A DNA stretch of 16,022 nt from an uncultured Alistipes sp. Its GTDB lineage: Bacteria; Bacteroidota; Bacteroidia; Bacteroidales; UBA932. The stretch spans positions 1 through 16,022 of the forward strand of contig UQUJ01000069.1 of the NCBI GenBank assembly GCA_900544195.1, read 5' to 3'. The notes under the pieces were generated by a model. It was not told the origin of the DNA. It made no database searches and saw only the letters and a program-made list of their open reading frames with translations. Positions 13,472 through 16,022 of this stretch are shown piece after piece (the stretch's first letter is position 1; each line of letters opens with the position of its first letter). Position numbers and translations under genes: made by a program.

Positions 13472-15549
13472 GACGATTGTTATTGGTTTTTCTTGTTTCG
13501 TTTGCGGTTTCGCCGCTTTTCGCCCGTGAGAGGATAAAAGTGGCTTGTGTCGGCAATAGTGTCACCTATGGCTATGGACTTGAGAATCGTGAGACGGAAA
13601 GTTATCCGTCAAGGCTTCAGGCATTGCTTGGCGAGGAATATGATGTCCGTAATTTCGGCCACTCCGGAGCCACGCTCCTGCGCCGGGCATACCGTCCTTA
13701 CACGGAGCAGCAAGCGTACCGCGACGCATTGGATTTCGCGGCTGACATAGTGGTCATCCATCTGGGGCTGAACGATACCGACCCCAGAGCCTGGCCAAAC
13801 TACCGTGATGAGTTCGTGGCTGATTATCTTGACCTTATCGAGGATTTTCGTAAGGTGAATCCCGAATGCAAGGTTTGGGTCTGCCGTATGACCCCGATAT
13901 CGCATCGTCACCATCGTTTCAAGTCCGGAACCAGAGACTGGTACCGGATGGAGCAGGAGCGCATAGAGCTTGTCGCGAAGGTTGCCGGGACAGGTTTGAT
14001 TGATCTTCAAAAACCGTTGTATTCACGTCCTGACCTTCTCCCGGACTCCTTGCATCCGAATGCGGAAGGCGCGAGCATCATGGCACGCACGGTATATTCA
14101 GCGTTGACAGGAGATTTCGGAGGCCTCAGGATGCCGGAAATATATTCGGACGGAATGGTTTTGCAGCGTGGCCGTCCTCTTGAGATAATGGGAACGGCTG
14201 ACGCTGGTGAGAAGGTGACTGTCAGGCTGGCTGGGCAGAAAAAATCGGCTGTTGCGGCATCTGATGGCCACTGGAGCATCTGCCTTGATCCATTGGCTGC
14301 GGCCAAAGGACTGACTCTGAATATCTCGACAACGAAACGTAACCTTCGGTATAAAGACGTCGCGGCCGGTGAGGTCTGGGTTTGTTCGGGACAGTCCAAT
14401 ATGGCGTTCAAGACCATGTCGATGGTGTCTGAGGAACGTTCGGAGGTTTTGGAGACAGTTGACAGGCAAGGTGATAATGTCCGTCTGTTTAATATGAGGG
14501 CGAGATGGAGCACTGACAACAGGGTTTGGGACAAGGCGGTCTATGATTCGCTCAACCGCTTGCGGTTCTTCCATCCAGCCGTGTGGGAGTATGGGGCCAG
14601 AGAGTCGGCTGATTCGTTCTCGGCGATCGGACTTGCGTTCGGACAGATGCTTGCGGATTCCCTCAATGTGCCGATAGGCTTGGTCCTCAACGCCGTCGGA
14701 GGTGCCGCCACGGAGTCATGGATAGACCGTAGCACCCTTGAGTTTGAGTTTCCTGACATCATGATTGACTGGCGTCGCAATGATTTTGTCATGCCATGGG
14801 TCCGGGAGATCGCGTCGGTGAACATCAAAGATGCGGAAAACCCTCATCAGAGGCATCCTTTTCACCCTTGCTATCTGTTTGAGGCTGGCATTGAGCCGTT
14901 GGAACACTATCATGTACGTGGAACCATTTGGTATCAAGGCGAGTCAAACGGCCACAATGTTGAGGTTCACGAGCGTTTGTTCCCGCTTCTTGTCCAAAGT
15001 TGGCGTTCCTACTGGAACGATCCGGACATGCCTTTCCTCTTCGTCCAACTTTCAAGTCTGAACCGTCCGAGCTGGACTTGGTTCAGGGATAGTCAAAGAC
15101 GATTGGCCGAGGCCATTCCGGCCTGTGCTATGGCTGTCAGCAGCGACAGGGGCGACTCTCTTGACGTGCATCCTCGCCGCAAGCTGGATGTCGGGAGACG
15201 CTTGGGTGTCCAGGCTCTTTATAATGTCTATGGTGACAGGGATGTGGTGCCGTCCGGCCCTGTCATCCGCTCCGCCCGTTTGGACGGTAAGGATGTCGTG
15301 CTTGCTTTTGACTGGGCGGACGGGTTGAGGTCTGCTGACGGAGACAGGCTACGCACGTTTGAGCTGGCGGGAGAGGATGAACAATTCCGTCCGGTGGAAG
15401 CCATCGTGGAAGGCGCGGCGGTCAGGTTGCGCAGTGATGCTGTGCCATCACCTAAGTGGGCCCGCTATGGTTGGCAGCCATATACCCGGGCCAATCTGGT
15501 GAACAGTGCCTTCCTGCCGGCCTCGACATTCCGCCTGGCTGTTGAATAA
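13468..15549 (+). CDS. two-domain sialate O-acetylesterase (SGNH/GDSL plus SIAE-like)
   Basis: This 693-residue exported enzyme should remove O-acetyl groups from sialic acids so that the sialidase can act. The N-terminal signal (about residues 1-19) is followed by an SGNH/GDSL hydrolase domain (about 20-215): block I GNSVTYG with S31, GLND at 100-103, and D193-x-x-H196 in DSLHPN. A beta segment (about 218-290) leads to a second, SIAE-type esterase domain: SGQSNM with S310 as likely nucleophile, YQGESN, and D566-x-H568 in LDVHPRRK. The C-terminal part (about 590-693) is beta-rich. The same two-domain layout is known for the Bacteroides sialate esterase (EstA type). Block I has Asn in place of the usual Asp (GNS), which is common in this group. 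It overlaps nanH by four bases. No clear terminator follows; the next 130 bases hold nothing I recognise. Confidence 0.92.
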   Translation: MRRLLLVFLVSFAVSPLFARERIKVACVGNSVTYGYGLENRETESYPSRLQALLGEEYDVRNFGHSGATLLRRAYRPYTEQQAYRDALDFAADIVVIHLGLNDTDPRAWPNYRDEFVADYLDLIEDFRKVNPECKVWVCRMTPISHRHHRFKSGTRDWYRMEQERIELVAKVAGTGLIDLQKPLYSRPDLLPDSLHPNAEGASIMARTVYSALTGDFGGLRMPEIYSDGMVLQRGRPLEIMGTADAGEKVTVRLAGQKKSAVAASDGHWSICLDPLAAAKGLTLNISTTKRNLRYKDVAAGEVWVCSGQSNMAFKTMSMVSEERSEVLETVDRQGDNVRLFNMRARWSTDNRVWDKAVYDSLNRLRFFHPAVWEYGARESADSFSAIGLAFGQMLADSLNVPIGLVLNAVGGAATESWIDRSTLEFEFPDIMIDWRRNDFVMPWVREIASVNIKDAENPHQRHPFHPCYLFEAGIEPLEHYHVRGTIWYQGESNGHNVEVHERLFPLLVQSWRSYWNDPDMPFLFVQLSSLNRPSWTWFRDSQRRLAEAIPACAMAVSSDRGDSLDVHPRRKLDVGRRLGVQALYNVYGDRDVVPSGPVIRSARLDGKDVVLAFDWADGLRSADGDRLRTFELAGEDEQFRPVEAIVEGAAVRLRSDAVPSPKWARYGWQPYTRANLVNSAFLPASTFRLAVE

Positions 15550-15716
15550 GTCACTTTTCCGCATGTTCGGGTGATTCGGGTGAGGAACATCAGGATTCTA
15601 CTCCTAAAGAGATGGTTTTCAAGAATATTCGATGTGGCGGATGTGCTTTGAATCTACTGAGGACGGTGTGCTGGGATACGAATATGAAGAAAAAAACTAA
15701 AAAAAGTTTAAAATAG

Positions 15717-15747
15717 TTTGCAGTAATCAAAAAAAGTAGTACCTTTG
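15717..15747 (+). promoter_or_regulatory. Bacteroidetes-type promoter of tRNA-Val
   Basis: TTTG (15717-15720) and TACCTTTG (15740-15747) are separated by 19 bases, an exact fit to the Bacteroidetes sigma-ABfr consensus TTTG / TAnnTTTG. A-rich tracts upstream (15688-15713) resemble an UP element. The inferred start is near 15754, giving a leader of about 30 bases before the tRNA. Confidence 0.85.
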
Positions 15748-15782
15748 CATCACCCGAACGATGAGCAACGGGACAACGATTC

Positions 15783-15857
15783 GGGAGCTTAGCTCAGTTG
15801 GTTCAGAGCGTCTGCCTTACAAGCAGAGGGTCGGGGGTTCGACTCCCTCAGCTCCCA
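15783..15857 (+). tRNA. tRNA-Val (anticodon TAC)
   Basis: A full cloverleaf can be drawn: acceptor GGGAGCT (15783-15789) with AGCTCCC (15850-15856); D stem GCTC/GAGC; anticodon stem TCTGC/GCAGA around CTTACAA, with anticodon TAC at 15818-15820; a 5-base variable loop; and T stem GGGGG/CCCTC with loop TTCGACT. The discriminator is A15857 and CCA is encoded at 15858-15860. It has its own promoter and a terminator directly behind it. Confidence 0.97.
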
Positions 15858-15861
15858 CCAA

Positions 15862-15898
15862 AAAAAGACCTCTTCAGGATTCCTGAAGAGGTCTTTTT
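15862..15898 (+). terminator. strong intrinsic terminator after tRNA-Val, bidirectional
   Basis: A perfect 12-bp stem GACCTCTTCAGG (15867-15878) and CCTGAAGAGGTC (15882-15893) closes a three-base ATT loop. It is flanked by A-tracts on the left and TTTTT on the right, so it can work in both directions. It ends the tRNA transcript and could also stop transcription of a minus-strand gene coming from the right. Confidence 0.93.
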
Positions 15899-15968
15899 CT
15901 ATGTATATGTCCCACCCGAATGTTATGGCAAGTCGTGGGGCAAGTCCAAAACGGATCAAGCATCAAAT

Positions 15969-16022
15969 CTAAGAAGCTGTTTTGAATTGTTTGAAATGTT
16001 CTTTGAGGTGAAAAATCTTCAT
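15969..16022 (-). CDS. possible C-terminal end of a minus-strand gene, cut by the window edge
   Basis: Reading leftwards from the window edge, a Lys/Phe-rich frame of 17 residues ends in KTAS and a TAG at 15969-15971. An ATG sits exactly at 16022-16020, which may be internal. The bidirectional hairpin at 15862-15898 would suit as its terminator. A gene ending just behind a tRNA could be an integrase, but the few residues visible do not allow any assignment. Confidence 0.18.
   Translation of the reverse strand: MKIFHLKEHFKQFKTAS

Noticed and set aside
15792..15849. Protein-like reading through the tRNA and terminator on the minus strand (ending in a RESNPRP-type string)
   Set aside because: This is the well-known spurious translation of tRNA T-arm sequence, not a gene.
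1..16022. CRISPR array, insertion sequence, phage or defence genes
   Set aside because: No regularly spaced repeats, transposase, integrase with motifs, or known defence domains are visible; the frequent GAATATG copies are irregularly spaced, short and lie inside genes.

Overview
The window looks like chromosomal DNA from a Bacteroidales bacterium, probably a gut or host-associated, mucin-using member; I cannot name the genus. The reasons are a Bacteroidetes-type promoter in front of the tRNA gene (TTTG, 19 nt, TACCTTTG), the near absence of Shine-Dalgarno sequences before real starts, a Bacteroidetes-style alpha-2-macroglobulin, and a hexosaminidase / sialidase / double-domain sialate esterase set. 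Base composition is roughly half G+C.

Left part (1-2750, minus strand): a PIN-PhoH ATPase gene preceded by an unusual gene for a shortened PurL-like protein. The latter starts 65 bases from the preferred start of folC, which runs the other way, so the two share a short divergent promoter region. folC (2813-4195, plus strand) makes the folate enzyme.

Central part (4288-9762): one very large gene for an exported alpha-2-macroglobulin-family protein of 1824 residues. It has no CxEQ thioester motif. Near its 3' end it carries a REP-like inverted repeat that is translated in frame.

Right part (9814-15549): three tightly packed plus-strand genes form a sialoglycan-degrading set. They are a GH20 lipoprotein beta-hexosaminidase, a GH33 sialidase with five Asp-boxes, and a two-domain sialate O-acetylesterase. 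Spacings are 16 nt and a 4-base ATGA overlap. Together they would remove O-acetyl groups from sialic acid, release the sialic acid, and trim exposed terminal HexNAc in the cell envelope. After them come a promoter, a tRNA-Val(TAC) gene and a strong bidirectional hairpin terminator.

The most unusual signal belongs to no single gene. The 7-mer GAATATG, or its complement CATATTC, occurs about 39 times by hand count, where base composition predicts about two. It occurs in both orientations, in all reading phases and between genes. It behaves like a highly iterated genomic motif (uptake-sequence-, HIP- or Chi-like) or an extreme codon-context effect.
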